A stretch of 64,000 bases of DNA from HGM20899 sp964615195 (GCA_964615195.1 CAZTNG010000003.1:1-64000), one strand, 5' to 3'; positions 16,871 to 26,412 are shown, numbered from the stretch's first letter. Notes: generated from the sequence alone by a model not told the origin. Translations and numbers: made by a program.

Positions 16871-17983
16871 ATGTTAAATTATTTAAGATCACTGTTCTCT
16901 ATAGCATTGTTATTCATTTCAATAACTGCTGTAACTGATGCAGAGGCATCAAGAATTAAAGATATAGCTAGTGTACAAGGTGTGCGTACTAATCAATTGA
17001 TTGGTTATGGCCTAGTTGTTGGTTTACCTGGTACAGGTGAAAAAAATAATGCATTCACAGAACAAAGCTTTCGTACAATGTTAAATAACTTCGGTATAAA
17101 AGTTCCTGATAATGTTAAACCTAAGATTAAGGATGTCGCACCTGTAATTGTACATGCTGATTTACCTCCTTTTATAAAACCTGGTCAAACTATTGATGTT
17201 ACAGTTTCTGCAATAGGTGAGGCTAAAAGTTTAAGAGGTGGTACGTTACTACAAACATTTCTTAGAGGTGTTGATGGTGAAATTTACGCTTTAGCACAGG
17301 GTTCCTTAGTAGTATCTGGTTTAGGTGTGGAAGGTGCTGATGGTTCTAAAGTAGTTGTAAATACTCCAACAGTAGGACGTATAGCAAATGGCGCTATTGT
17401 AGAAAGAGAAGTTGCATCTTCATTTAATATCGGTGATACGATAACCTTTAATTTAAAGAGAGCCGATTTTACTACAGCTCAAAGAGTAGCAACTGTTATT
17501 AATAGTAGATTTGGTGATAATGTTGCTGAAGCTATTGACGGTGGTTCAGTAAAAGTTTTTGCTCCACGCGAACCTAATCAAAGAGTTGCATATCTTTCTG
17601 ATTTGGAGAATCTTGAAGTAGAGCCCGGTGATGAGGCAGCTAAAATCATAGTTAATTCTAGAACTGGTACAATTGTTATTGGAAAACTTGTTAGATTGCG
17701 TCCTGTTGCAATTACACATGGTGGTTTAACGGTAAGTATAAAAGAAAATCCTCAAGTTTCTCAACCAGCGCCATTTAGTGATGGTAATACTGAGGTTGTG
17801 CAAAACAGTACGATTAGTATAAATCAGACAAAAGGTAAAATGTTCAAACTTGATACTGGTTCAACTTTAGATGATTTAGTAAGGGCCATAAATGAGGTGG
17901 GTATGGCACCTGGTGACCTTATGAGTGTGCTTGAAGCATTGCAACAAGCAGGAGCTATCGAAGGTGAATTAGTTATTATTTAA
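16871..17983 (+). CDS. flgI: Flagellar P-ring protein FlgI
   Basis: The 370-residue periplasmic protein has a Sec signal peptide (cleavage near residue 23, before SRIKDIASVQGVR) and the FlgI landmarks NQLIGYGLVVGLPGTGEK and the C-terminal STLDDLVRAINEVGMAPGDLMSVLEALQQAGAI. The open frame extends to 16796, but that part overlaps the promoter; GGAGGAGAA at 16858-16866 fixes ATG 16871. A terminator follows, and flgJ, normally the next gene, is missing. Confidence 0.94.
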   Translation: MLNYLRSLFSIALLFISITAVTDAEASRIKDIASVQGVRTNQLIGYGLVVGLPGTGEKNNAFTEQSFRTMLNNFGIKVPDNVKPKIKDVAPVIVHADLPPFIKPGQTIDVTVSAIGEAKSLRGGTLLQTFLRGVDGEIYALAQGSLVVSGLGVEGADGSKVVVNTPTVGRIANGAIVEREVASSFNIGDTITFNLKRADFTTAQRVATVINSRFGDNVAEAIDGGSVKVFAPREPNQRVAYLSDLENLEVEPGDEAAKIIVNSRTGTIVIGKLVRLRPVAITHGGLTVSIKENPQVSQPAPFSDGNTEVVQNSTISINQTKGKMFKLDTGSTLDDLVRAINEVGMAPGDLMSVLEALQQAGAIEGELVII

Positions 17984-18021
17984 ATTTAGCTTAAATGTGT
18001 GATTGATTCTAGTTTTGTGTT

Positions 18022-18058
18022 ACCCCAAATAAGTTTAACAATTTATTTGGGGTTTCGT
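18022..18058 (+). terminator. Terminator after flgI
   Basis: ACCCCAAATAA and TTATTTGGGGT form an 11-bp stem with a 10-nt loop, followed by TTCGTTTT. Ends the flagellar run before a minus-strand gene. Confidence 0.8.
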
Positions 18059-18075
18059 TTTATAAAGTTTTAATG

Positions 18076-18660
18076 TTAATTATTGAATAGTGTTTGTGTA
18101 TCTTTGTTGGGATTAGCTTTGTCTAGTATGCTCTGAACATAATTAATTTCATCATAATTGCGTCCAATTTTACGAAGATGAAAATAAGTTAATACACCAA
18201 AATCTTGAAGAATTTTTAATTTATTTAAATCATTATATTTAATGTTAGTAGTTAGTGATTCAATAAAGTTTGAGTTTGTTGTTTTGATATATGTAGCATA
18301 AGAATCGTCACCATCTTTACATAACAAAGACTTACCTAATATAGTTTCACCTGTATTACTACAACCTGCATTATTAACTAGATTTTGAACAATTGTATCA
18401 GGAGTAACGGGGCTATCCGAAGTATCATTTGGTAAAAATAATGCTACGGCTACTTGTTGATCTTCGCATAGAAATAGTAAGTGAGATCCATCAGTTACAA
18501 AACTTTTTAGTGTACATTCGTTTGGAAGTGTAATTTTTTGTTTTGTTGTTACTTCTGATTTTATTGGTGTATCGCTCAATACATTTGTTTTATTCTCATT
18601 TGCATAAATTGATGATGAAACAAATAATGAAATCACACAAGCTATAATTTTAATTTTCAT
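18076..18660 (-). CDS. Secreted protein of unknown function
   Basis: I do not recognise this 194-residue protein. It has a clear signal peptide (MKIKIIACVISLFVSSSIYA, cleavage after residue 20), a Ser/Thr/Lys-rich linker, and a compact domain with four cysteines near residues 48, 69, 99 and 113 that could form two disulfides in the periplasm. The C-terminal 60 residues are helical and charged. It lies convergent to flgI and separated by a terminator, so the flagellar neighbourhood does not by itself imply a flagellar role. Confidence 0.7.
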   Translation of the reverse strand: MKIKIIACVISLFVSSSIYANENKTNVLSDTPIKSEVTTKQKITLPNECTLKSFVTDGSHLLFLCEDQQVAVALFLPNDTSDSPVTPDTIVQNLVNNAGCSNTGETILGKSLLCKDGDDSYATYIKTTNSNFIESLTTNIKYNDLNKLKILQDFGVLTYFHLRKIGRNYDEINYVQSILDKANPNKDTQTLFNN

Positions 18661-18749
18661 CCAAACTTTCCATAAAGTACATTAATAATTAAGTTTATTA
18701 TACATTTTTTATCAATATATACATGCATGTGAAGAAAACAAATTTCTTA

Positions 18750-19529
18750 TTAATTAGCATTGATATATCCCATAATATAAGCAATTTTATAAGTATGAAT
18801 AAGTGTTTCGTTTTGAATTAACTGATTCTCTAAGGAATGCATAAGTTTTTGGTATTGGGATTTGGTTATTAATTGCTCTTGGTTTTGCGTACAATTAGCT
18901 CCAATAGATCTGATGGATGCTAAGTAACTAGGAATATTACTAAATTTATCTATATAGGTATATTCTTCTATATTTATATTGTTTTGTTGTAACTTTATTA
19001 GGACTTTCTTTATTCCATCTAAATTAGTAAATGAATTTATTCTAGTTCCTAATCCAATGTTATGAAAGGTTGCATTTAATTCAGCAAGTGTTCCTTCTAA
19101 AGGAATACTTAAAGCAATAAAACAATGAGATTTTCCTATTCTAAGAATTTCATTAATTGCCTTATCAAAGCAACACCATTGTAGCGCTAATGAGGAAAAT
19201 ATAAGATCAAACTCCTTATTTTTAAAAGGTGTATGTTCAGCATTTCCTTCTATTGTTTTTGTATTTGAAATATTTAAAGAGTTGGCAATATTGACCATCT
19301 CTTTGGCTAAATCAATACCAACTAAGCTATTTGTATGTTGTAATAGATCTGTAAAATTAACTCCAGGCCCACAACCTATATCCAACCCAGAAGTAAAATT
19401 ATAAGGTATTCTCTTAATAAGATTGTTAGCAATTATCCTTTGAATTTTAGCTAAGGAACTATAATTGCTAGCAGCCTTATTAAATTTAGTTGATACTTGA
19501 TTACTATCCAATTTTATTGCATGCCTCAT
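18750..19529 (-). CDS. bioC: Malonyl-ACP O-methyltransferase BioC
   Basis: The 259-residue class I SAM methyltransferase carries the SAM loop GLDIGCGPGVNFTDLL (about residues 48-63), the acidic GIDLA at strand 2, and FDLIFSSLALQWC in motif IV, matching BioC. BioC methylates malonyl-ACP so that fatty-acid enzymes can build pimeloyl-ACP. It is the last gene of bioBFC: the 5' end overlaps bioF by 26 nt, indicating translational coupling. No bioD or bioH follows. Confidence 0.88.
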   Translation of the reverse strand: MRHAIKLDSNQVSTKFNKAASNYSSLAKIQRIIANNLIKRIPYNFTSGLDIGCGPGVNFTDLLQHTNSLVGIDLAKEMVNIANSLNISNTKTIEGNAEHTPFKNKEFDLIFSSLALQWCCFDKAINEILRIGKSHCFIALSIPLEGTLAELNATFHNIGLGTRINSFTNLDGIKKVLIKLQQNNINIEEYTYIDKFSNIPSYLASIRSIGANCTQNQEQLITKSQYQKLMHSLENQLIQNETLIHTYKIAYIMGYINAN

Positions 19530-20679
19530 TTAATGCTTCTGTTAATTGATGAATATCATTTTCTGTATGTGCTGCTGTAATAGTAATACGAAGTCTTGCT
19601 GTATTAATAGGTACAGTAGGTGGTCTAATTGCCCCACACCATAATCCTTTTTCCTTAAGATAATTTGCTACAGCTAGCATTTTTTGCGTGTCACCAATAA
19701 TTATAGGTTGGATTGATGTTTGTGAGTTTGATAACTGAATTAGTTCTTGATTTATTTCATTTTTAAAAATCTTTATAAGATTGAAAAGGTGTTCTCTTAA
19801 TTCATTTCCATCATGAATAATATCAAGTGCTGTTATAGTAGCATGTGCTAAAAAAGCTGGTGCGGATGTAGAATAGATATATTCACGGCTTGTATTTACC
19901 ATGTATGCAGCAAGATCTTCATCTGTAGCTATAAATGCGCCACTTAGTCCACAAGCTTTGCTTAAAGTTCCCATATAAACATCAGCATTATTGTATGTTA
20001 AATTTTGAGTAAAAAGTGACCCTTTCCCATATTCTCCAATTACTCCAAATCCATGTGCATCATCAAGAACTAGCGGAGTATTATATTTGTTACAAATCTT
20101 GTTAATTTCAGCAATATCTGTTATATCTCCATCCATACTGAAAACACCTTCTGTAAATAATACAGCTTTTGGTAGTTTGGAAATAAGCTCTTCTGCTTTA
20201 TTTAAATTCTGATGTTGAAATCTATGAAAATTTGTACTTCTTGATGCAGCATCTTGCATTGATGCATGTACTAGTTTATCTAAAACCAAATCAGCTTTTA
20301 AATCTATGAAAGCCTTAATCAATGCTTGGTTTGCTGCAAAACCTGAATTAAATAGCAAAATTCCTTTCTTTCCAGTAAGTTCAGAAAGCTTGAGTGAAAG
20401 ATTGTTATGTGCTTCTGTAAAACCTGTGACGAGAGCACTTGCACCGGTGCCAGCTCCATAAAGATTTATACCTTCATGTAATGCATTAATTAGTTTTGGA
20501 TGATCTGACAATCCTAAATAATCATTAGAGGCAAAGTTTATATAATTTTTATTATTAATTGATATTAATCTAGAACTAATTTTTTTAACAACAGGACATG
20601 ATCTATACATACCGGAGCTTTTTTTTTGTAAAAGAATTTGTTTTAAATCAAATATGTCGTTGAATATTTCTTTAATCAT
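19504..20679 (-). CDS. bioF: 8-amino-7-oxononanoate synthase BioF
   Basis: The 391-residue PLP enzyme condenses pimeloyl-ACP and L-alanine. Seen are NDYLGLSDHP near 52, the Gly-rich YGAGTGASALVTGFTEAHNNLE-like segment near 74, DDAHGFGV near 206, and the PLP lysine at about K241 in GTLSKACGLSG. The gene overlaps the end of bioB by 8 nt and the start of bioC by 26 nt. Confidence 0.94.
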   Translation of the reverse strand: MIKEIFNDIFDLKQILLQKKSSGMYRSCPVVKKISSRLISINNKNYINFASNDYLGLSDHPKLINALHEGINLYGAGTGASALVTGFTEAHNNLSLKLSELTGKKGILLFNSGFAANQALIKAFIDLKADLVLDKLVHASMQDAASRSTNFHRFQHQNLNKAEELISKLPKAVLFTEGVFSMDGDITDIAEINKICNKYNTPLVLDDAHGFGVIGEYGKGSLFTQNLTYNNADVYMGTLSKACGLSGAFIATDEDLAAYMVNTSREYIYSTSAPAFLAHATITALDIIHDGNELREHLFNLIKIFKNEINQELIQLSNSQTSIQPIIIGDTQKMLAVANYLKEKGLWCGAIRPPTVPINTARLRITITAAHTENDIHQLTEALNEACNKIG

Positions 20680-21727
20680 TTTCTTTATCCACGAGCTTGA
20701 AGCATTTGTGATCTGCTAAATTGTCATGTAAAGCTTCATAAATATCCTTTTGATTATCTAATGGGGTATCTTGAGAATGTCTTAATGTTGTTTTTACACC
20801 TAATTTATGAAGTAAATATTCATCGGAGTTTTCACTTGCATTTTCTGTTGTTAATAACTTGCAACCATAAAATATTGAATTTGCACCAGCCATAAAGCAA
20901 AGAGCCTGAGCCTCATCCGATAAGCTTTTGCGTCCAGCTGATAATCTAACAAAAGAGTCAGGCATAATTATTCTAGCAACGGCAATCATTCTGATAAAAT
21001 CAATAGGGTCAACATCAGGTGCGTCTTCTAATGGAGTTCCCTTAACTTTTACTAGTAAATTAATTGGTACAGATTCAGGATGAGGTGTTAGATTAGCAAG
21101 AGCTTTTAAAAAGCTAGCTCTATCTGTTAGGCTTTCTCCCATACCAACAATACCACCTGAACAAATTTTTATTCCCGCATTACGAACTAATTTTAATGTT
21201 TCCATGCGATCTTCAAATGTTCTAGTAGTAATAATTTCTTTGTAAAATTCAGGAGATGTGTCTATGTTATGATTATAGTAATCTAATCCTGCGGCCTTCA
21301 ATTCTTGAGCTTGTTTTTCATTAAGCATGCCCAAAGTCATACAAGTTTCAAGTCCTAAAGCTTTTACCATTTTTATTACTTCTTTTAAAAAGGGCATATC
21401 AGAATCTTTAGGATCTCGCCATGCAGCACCCATGCAAAAACGTGTTGCACCGCTGTCTTTGGCAAGCTTTGCTCTTTCTAAAATTGTATTTAAATCTAGC
21501 AGTTTTTCTTTTTGAACTCCAGTGTTGTGGTGAGCACTTTGGGGGCAGTATTTGCAGTCTTCAGGACAACTACCAGATTTAATTGACAACAGTGAACTTA
21601 CTTGTACTTCGTTAGGCGTAAAATGTTGACGATGTATTTTTTGAGCCTCAAAAACTAATTCAAGAAAAGGCTTCATAAGTAAATCTTTAATTTCAGCCAC
21701 GGTCCAGTTGTAGCGAATATTGTCCAT
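20672..21727 (-). CDS. bioB: Biotin synthase BioB
   Basis: The 351-residue radical-SAM enzyme inserts sulfur into dethiobiotin. The [4Fe-4S] cysteines are C54, C58 and C61 (CPEDCKYC), followed by YNHNIDTS and the conserved GMGES and SAGR segments. The open frame extends 31 codons further upstream, but AGGAG 8 nt before ATG 21727 and the match of MDNIRYNWT to the family start set the beginning here. The bioB-bioA gap contains a BirA-like operator. Confidence 0.94.
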   Translation of the reverse strand: MDNIRYNWTVAEIKDLLMKPFLELVFEAQKIHRQHFTPNEVQVSSLLSIKSGSCPEDCKYCPQSAHHNTGVQKEKLLDLNTILERAKLAKDSGATRFCMGAAWRDPKDSDMPFLKEVIKMVKALGLETCMTLGMLNEKQAQELKAAGLDYYNHNIDTSPEFYKEIITTRTFEDRMETLKLVRNAGIKICSGGIVGMGESLTDRASFLKALANLTPHPESVPINLLVKVKGTPLEDAPDVDPIDFIRMIAVARIIMPDSFVRLSAGRKSLSDEAQALCFMAGANSIFYGCKLLTTENASENSDEYLLHKLGVKTTLRHSQDTPLDNQKDIYEALHDNLADHKCFKLVDKEND

Positions 21728-21779
21728 TTTGCAAACTCCTATAAATATTTTTAAGAGAAGTTTAGTATAAGAGAGTATA

Positions 21780-21812
21780 CTGTCAATAATTTTTATTAAA
21801 TAAACTTTACAG
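21780..21812. promoter_or_regulatory. Putative BirA operator between bioB and bioA
   Basis: CTGTCAATA-N15-ACTTTACAG is a 33-bp imperfect dyad with the same overall length and half-site spacing as the E. coli operator (TTGTAAACC-N15-GGTTTACAA), keeping TGTnAA and TTTACA. Its place in the divergent bioB/bioA gap is the expected one. Binding is inferred. Confidence 0.6.
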
Positions 21813-21823
21813 TTGTACAAAAT

Positions 21824-23113
21824 ATGAACAATAAACTTGAAGAATTTGATTTAAAACATGTTTGGCACCCTTACACATCATTAACTGATCCTATTCCTAC
21901 ATATCACGTAGTTAAAACTGAAGGTACCAATCTTTATTTGGATAATGGTAAAAGACTTGTTGATGGTATGTCGAGCTGGTGGGCATGTTTGCATGGATAC
22001 GGAAATGAATATATTAAGAATGCGATAATTAAACAACTTGGTGACATGTCACATGTAATGTTTGCAGGAATTAGGCATGATCCTGCTACTAATCTTTGCA
22101 AAAAGTTAGTTGATATAAGTCCTGAAGGTTTAGATTATGTTTTTTTAAGTGATAGTGGTTCTGTAGCTGTTGAAATTGCGTTAAAAATGGCAATTCAATA
22201 TCAGTGTGTAAAACGTCCGAAACGAACAAAGTTTATGACTGTTAAAGGTGGATACCACGGTGATACATTAGGTGCAATGTCCGTAACAGATCCTGATGGC
22301 GGAATAAATACAGTTTATAAAACGTATACTCCACAGCAAATTTTTGCACCAAGACCTAATATTTCTTTTGATGGTGAGTGGTTATCTGAAAAGGCTACAG
22401 AATTAAGAAAATTATTTGTTGAACATGAGCATGAAGTAGCAGCATTTATAATTGAGCCTATTGTTCAAGGTGCAGGAGGTATGAATTTTTATCATCCTCA
22501 ATATCTACGCGAAATAAGGGCTCTTTGTGATGAATTCGATATATTATTTATAGTTGACGAAATTGCTACAGGATTTGGTCGTACCGGAGTTATGTTTGCT
22601 AGTGAATATGCGCAAATTGCCGGAGATATTATGACCGTTGGTAAAGGCCTTACTGCGGGTTTTATGACATTAAGCGCTGTTTTGTGTAATGACAAGGTAA
22701 AAAATGCAATTAGTGCTAGTCCAGCAAAGGTTATGATGCATGGACCAACTTTTATGGCTAACCCTTTGGCTTGCGCTTGTGCTAATGCAAGTATTGATGT
22801 GTTGTTTAGTTATGATTGGCGAAACGCTGTTAAGAATATTGAAAAAATATTACTTAGAGAACTTAATGTTCTTAGTAATTCTATAATTGTTAAGGAAGTG
22901 AGAGTCCTAGGAGCAATTGGAGTAATTGAGCTTTATGAAAATGTCAATACTCCAAAAATGCAATCATTTTTTGTTGAGGAAGGTGTGTGGCTTCGTCCAT
23001 TTGGAAATATAATATATATATATCCTCCATTTATTATATCTGAAGCTGATTTAATGATGTGCACTAGTGCAGTGGTTAAATTAATTAAATTAATGGAAGA
23101 CGGTAAGTTTTAA
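21824..23113 (+). CDS. bioA: Adenosylmethionine-8-amino-7-oxononanoate aminotransferase BioA
   Basis: The 429-residue class III aminotransferase converts KAPA to DAPA using SAM. It has the N-terminal HVWHPYTSL, SSWWACLHGYG, KGGYHGDTLGAMSV, the PLP aspartate in VDEIATGFGRTG near 245 and the Schiff-base lysine K274 in TVGKGLTAG, the same number as in E. coli. Divergent from bioBFC across the BirA-like site. Confidence 0.95.
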   Translation: MNNKLEEFDLKHVWHPYTSLTDPIPTYHVVKTEGTNLYLDNGKRLVDGMSSWWACLHGYGNEYIKNAIIKQLGDMSHVMFAGIRHDPATNLCKKLVDISPEGLDYVFLSDSGSVAVEIALKMAIQYQCVKRPKRTKFMTVKGGYHGDTLGAMSVTDPDGGINTVYKTYTPQQIFAPRPNISFDGEWLSEKATELRKLFVEHEHEVAAFIIEPIVQGAGGMNFYHPQYLREIRALCDEFDILFIVDEIATGFGRTGVMFASEYAQIAGDIMTVGKGLTAGFMTLSAVLCNDKVKNAISASPAKVMMHGPTFMANPLACACANASIDVLFSYDWRNAVKNIEKILLRELNVLSNSIIVKEVRVLGAIGVIELYENVNTPKMQSFFVEEGVWLRPFGNIIYIYPPFIISEADLMMCTSAVVKLIKLMEDGKF

Positions 23114-23115
23114 TA

Positions 23116-23145
23116 AAAAAAGCAGAATTTAAAATTCTGCTTTTT
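23116..23145. terminator. Bidirectional terminator after bioA
   Basis: AAAAAGCAGAATTT directly followed by AAAATTCTGCTTTTT: an A-run/T-run flanked stem (GCAGAATT/AATTCTGC) that works on both strands, between convergent bioA and the lipoprotein gene. Confidence 0.85.
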
Positions 23146-23152
23146 AATGAAT

Positions 23153-23950
23153 TTAATTACAAGTTTTACTAGCAGTTAGTTTTGTTACTTCTTTATCATT
23201 TATTGATCCAAACCAACTAAACTCATCAAGCATACCAATTAATCTTCGAGAATCTTTATTTTTACATGTTAATGCATAAATTGTTTGGATTTCTTGATTA
23301 AGATTGTTAATTGCCACATCCATTGTTTCATTATTTTTAGGTTCATAACTTAGATATATATAGAGTTTTGAACCAGGACCAGCAACTGCATGGGTAACTG
23401 TTAGTTGGTCATTTACTTTGCTTGGAAGGGCTTTATTCATTAGGGGAACATAAAAAATATTTAAGAAATTTTCATCATAATAGCCCTGCTTTAATTGTTT
23501 TTTAAAAGCGGTACTTGCATCAAAATTATTAATGCCATAGTTGATGCAATATTCAGGGGTAAGTTTTAGTAAAAGCAATTGTTCATCGTTAGCATCATTA
23601 ATCTGAATATTTAAATAATTTTTAGTATTTACATATTTATGCATGTTAGGCTTAACCTTTTTGCCATCACAAAATGCTCCTAAAAAAACATCTGGTAGCA
23701 TTGTTACGTAAGTAGCAGCATAGCTTGGGTTATCTTTTAATGTTAGTACATCACTATTAAGTTCAAATAACACGTCAATTCCGTTGCCATCGGCATTAGG
23801 TATGATACTTTGAGTATGTAGTTTATTAATATCTGGTGGTATCTGCTTTTTTAAATCTTCAGCTAAATCGGCGTTGGTTATTTGGTATTTATTACAAGCA
23901 TTTATGCAAAATACTGCTATAAGCAACGTTAGTAACATACATATTCTCAT
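23153..23950 (-). CDS. Predicted lipoprotein of unknown function
   Basis: The 265-residue product has a lipoprotein signal with the lipobox cysteine at residue 19 (INAC). I cannot assign a family. The mature part seems to contain two similar modules (about 25-135 and 140-264), each opening with a short helical segment, then a beta strand pair, and carrying a paired cysteine near the middle and end (for example FCDGKK and EYC; LTCKNK and KTC). The first module resembles the single-module anchored protein at 38176-38631. It stands alone between the bioA terminator and proS. Confidence 0.65.
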   Translation of the reverse strand: MRICMLLTLLIAVFCINACNKYQITNADLAEDLKKQIPPDINKLHTQSIIPNADGNGIDVLFELNSDVLTLKDNPSYAATYVTMLPDVFLGAFCDGKKVKPNMHKYVNTKNYLNIQINDANDEQLLLLKLTPEYCINYGINNFDASTAFKKQLKQGYYDENFLNIFYVPLMNKALPSKVNDQLTVTHAVAGPGSKLYIYLSYEPKNNETMDVAINNLNQEIQTIYALTCKNKDSRRLIGMLDEFSWFGSINDKEVTKLTASKTCN

Positions 23951-24100
23951 AGCTAATCCTCATTAAAAGTATGTAATTATAGTTTACTATGTCATGTCGG
24001 AAAAAGGTATTTAGATAGCTATTTTTATGTCTTAAAGACAGATATTAGTCAAGAAAGTTTTATTAAGATATATAAAGCATCAAACTTTTAGTAAATAAAT

Positions 24101-24135
24101 AAAAGGTATTCTTTGATGAATAAAGAATACCTTTT
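24101..24135 (-). terminator. Terminator of proS
   Basis: AAAAGGTATTCTTT and AAAGAATACCTTTT form a 14-bp stem with a 7-nt loop. Reading the minus strand it is followed by TTTATTTATTT just after proS. Confidence 0.85.
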
Positions 24136-24158
24136 ACATGATTTATAAAAAATAAATT

Positions 24159-25880
24159 TTAGTTTTTAAGTACATCTTCAATATGAGACATAATTTGGTT
24201 AATTGGTAATTTAACCTTATCACACTTTGATCTGTCTTCATATTCTGCCATACCTTCGGCAAGAGCTTTTTCACCAATAATAACGATGTGTGGAATGCCT
24301 ATAAGTTCCATATCGGCGAACATAACACCAGGTCTTTCCTTACGGTCATCTAGTATTACTTCATAACCTTTCTCAGTTAATTGCTTATAGAGCTTATCTG
24401 CTTCATCAGCAACAACTTTACTCTTAGAATAATTGATAGGAATAATAGCCACTTGGAATGGAGACATGGATTTTGGCCATAAAATACCTTTATCATCATG
24501 GTTTTGTTCAATAGCTGCCGCAATAACACGAGTTACACCAATACCATAACATCCCATTTCCATAGGTATATTTTTGCCTGATTCATCGAGGACTGTACAA
24601 CTCATAGCTTCAGAGTATTTTGTACCTAATTCAAATACTTGGCCAACTTCAATACCATGCTTTAATACTAATGTTCCCTTTCCATCTGGACTTGGATCGC
24701 CTTCTACAACACAACGTACATCAGCTACTTCAAAATTAGGAATATCTCTGTCCCAATTAACTCCTGATAAATGGAATCCTGTTTCATTTGCTCCACAGTA
24801 GAAATCACTTAATACAGAAGCTGATCTATCAACAATAATTCTTCCCTTGAAACCTACTGGACCTAAAGAACCTGGGGTTGAGCCAGTTGCAATTTTAATT
24901 TCTTCTTCAGTGGCCATTGTTAATGGGCTAAATACACCGTCAATTTTTTCAGCTTTTATTTCATTTAATTCATGATCTCCTCTGAGAACAATCATCACTA
25001 AATTTTTATTACCGTTAGTATCAATACCATGAACAATTAATGATTTGCTGACTATTTTTTCTGAAATATTTAAAAATTGTGCTACTTCTGAAACACTACG
25101 ACAGTTTGGTGTGGATATCTTTTCAATGGTCTTTAATGCTGCATTACGCTTGATGTTTGGCATAACGGCTTCTGCCATTTCAATATTTGCCGCATAGCTA
25201 GATTCAGTGGAGAATGCAATAATATCTTCACCTGCATCTGCTAACACTTGGAATTCATGTGAATGATTGCCACCAATAGATCCTGTATCTGCTTCAACTG
25301 GTCTAAAATTTAAGCCTAAACGGTTAAATATATTACAATAGGTGTTATACATGAGATCATACGTTTCATGTAGGCTATCTTTTGTTAAATGGAAAGAGTA
25401 TGAATCCTTCATAATGAATTCTCTACCACGCATTACACCAAATCTAGGTCTTACTTCATCTCTAAATTTAGTTTGGATCTGATAAAGGTTCATAGGAAGT
25501 TGTTTGTAACTTTTTATTTCATATTTTGCAAGATACGTGATTACTTCTTCGTGTGTAGGTCCTAGTACAAAACTGTTTTCCTTGCGATCTTTAAAACGGC
25601 AAAGTTCAGGGCCATAATGTTCCCAACGTCCTGATTCTTGCCATAATTCTGCAGGTTGTACAACAGGCATATTAACTTCAAGAGCTCCAGATTTATTCAT
25701 TTCTTCACGGATGATGTTTTGAACTTTTTGTAATACTCTTTGGCCTGTAGGAAGCCAAATATATAAGCCTGATGCTAATTGACGAATAAGACCTGCTCTT
25801 AGCATTAATTGATGACTTGCGACAGACGCCTCAGCCGGAGTTTCTTTTAGTGTTGATAGTAAAAACTTGCTAGTTCGCAT
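24159..25880 (-). CDS. proS: Prolyl-tRNA synthetase
   Basis: The 573-residue class II aminoacyl-tRNA synthetase has the bacterial-type layout: catalytic core with motif 2 TKFRDEVRPRFGVMRGREFIMKDSYSFH (about 138-165), an editing insertion (about 220-400, with KSLIVHG and GSLGPVG), motif 3 GCYGIGVTRVIAAAIEQ near 445, and a C-terminal anticodon-binding domain. It charges tRNA-Pro in the cytoplasm. Monocistronic, with its own terminator. Confidence 0.96.
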   Translation of the reverse strand: MRTSKFLLSTLKETPAEASVASHQLMLRAGLIRQLASGLYIWLPTGQRVLQKVQNIIREEMNKSGALEVNMPVVQPAELWQESGRWEHYGPELCRFKDRKENSFVLGPTHEEVITYLAKYEIKSYKQLPMNLYQIQTKFRDEVRPRFGVMRGREFIMKDSYSFHLTKDSLHETYDLMYNTYCNIFNRLGLNFRPVEADTGSIGGNHSHEFQVLADAGEDIIAFSTESSYAANIEMAEAVMPNIKRNAALKTIEKISTPNCRSVSEVAQFLNISEKIVSKSLIVHGIDTNGNKNLVMIVLRGDHELNEIKAEKIDGVFSPLTMATEEEIKIATGSTPGSLGPVGFKGRIIVDRSASVLSDFYCGANETGFHLSGVNWDRDIPNFEVADVRCVVEGDPSPDGKGTLVLKHGIEVGQVFELGTKYSEAMSCTVLDESGKNIPMEMGCYGIGVTRVIAAAIEQNHDDKGILWPKSMSPFQVAIIPINYSKSKVVADEADKLYKQLTEKGYEVILDDRKERPGVMFADMELIGIPHIVIIGEKALAEGMAEYEDRSKCDKVKLPINQIMSHIEDVLKN

Positions 25881-26187
25881 GATTATGCCTTGTGTATATC
25901 TATTAATTTAAGTAACAATAATTCATTGTTGTTTTGTGTGTTATTTTAACAAAAATGGCGAGTTTTTAATACAAAAACATAAATCTAAAAAGTTTTTTTA
26001 GTTATAGATGAAGGTTCATAAAATTTAATTATTTATACAAGTTATGTATGAGGAATGTAAGTGCTTTTACTTAAATTATTTTTTTTTAATTTTTAATCAA
26101 TAAATTTGTTAAAAAATGTATATACATGAAATAGTTTCATCTTTGTGTTAAAATTTGAAGTTAGTATCAATTTTTGAGAGTTTTGTT
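25881..26187. other. Divergent intergenic region proS/nqrM
   Basis: 307 nt, very AT-rich. A perfect dyad ATGAAA-TAG-TTTCAT (26126-26140) lies just upstream of a TTAAAATT that could be the nqrM -10 box; it may be an operator. Nothing else identifiable. Confidence 0.35.
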
Positions 26188-26412
26188 GTGATTATATTTC
26201 TGTATACCTTTATTGGTTTCGTACTCTTCTTTCTTCTTTTAGCGATAGGCTACATTATTCAACATAAAGTAATTCACGGTTCATGTGGTGGTTTAGGTAC
26301 AGTCGGAATTGAAAGAGAATGTTCTTGCGAGAAGCCTTGTTTTACACGCAGAATTAAAAATCATTTAGAAGAAAGAAAAAAAGCAAAGAATAAGGATCAA
26401 TCTGCACAATAA
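26188..26412 (+). CDS. nqrM: Na+-NQR maturation protein NqrM
   Basis: The 74-residue protein has one membrane helix (about 3-23) and the NqrM cysteine pattern GSCGGLGTVGIERECSCEKPC (C33, C45, C47, C51). NqrM is required to insert the iron centre between NqrD and NqrE of the sodium-pumping NADH:quinone oxidoreductase. The frame can be opened at TTG 26155, but GTG 26188 has TGAGAG 7 nt upstream and gives the usual N-terminal length. apbE lies immediately downstream, as expected, but nqrABCDEF is not in the window. Confidence 0.9.
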   Translation: MIIFLYTFIGFVLFFLLLAIGYIIQHKVIHGSCGGLGTVGIERECSCEKPCFTRRIKNHLEERKKAKNKDQSAQ

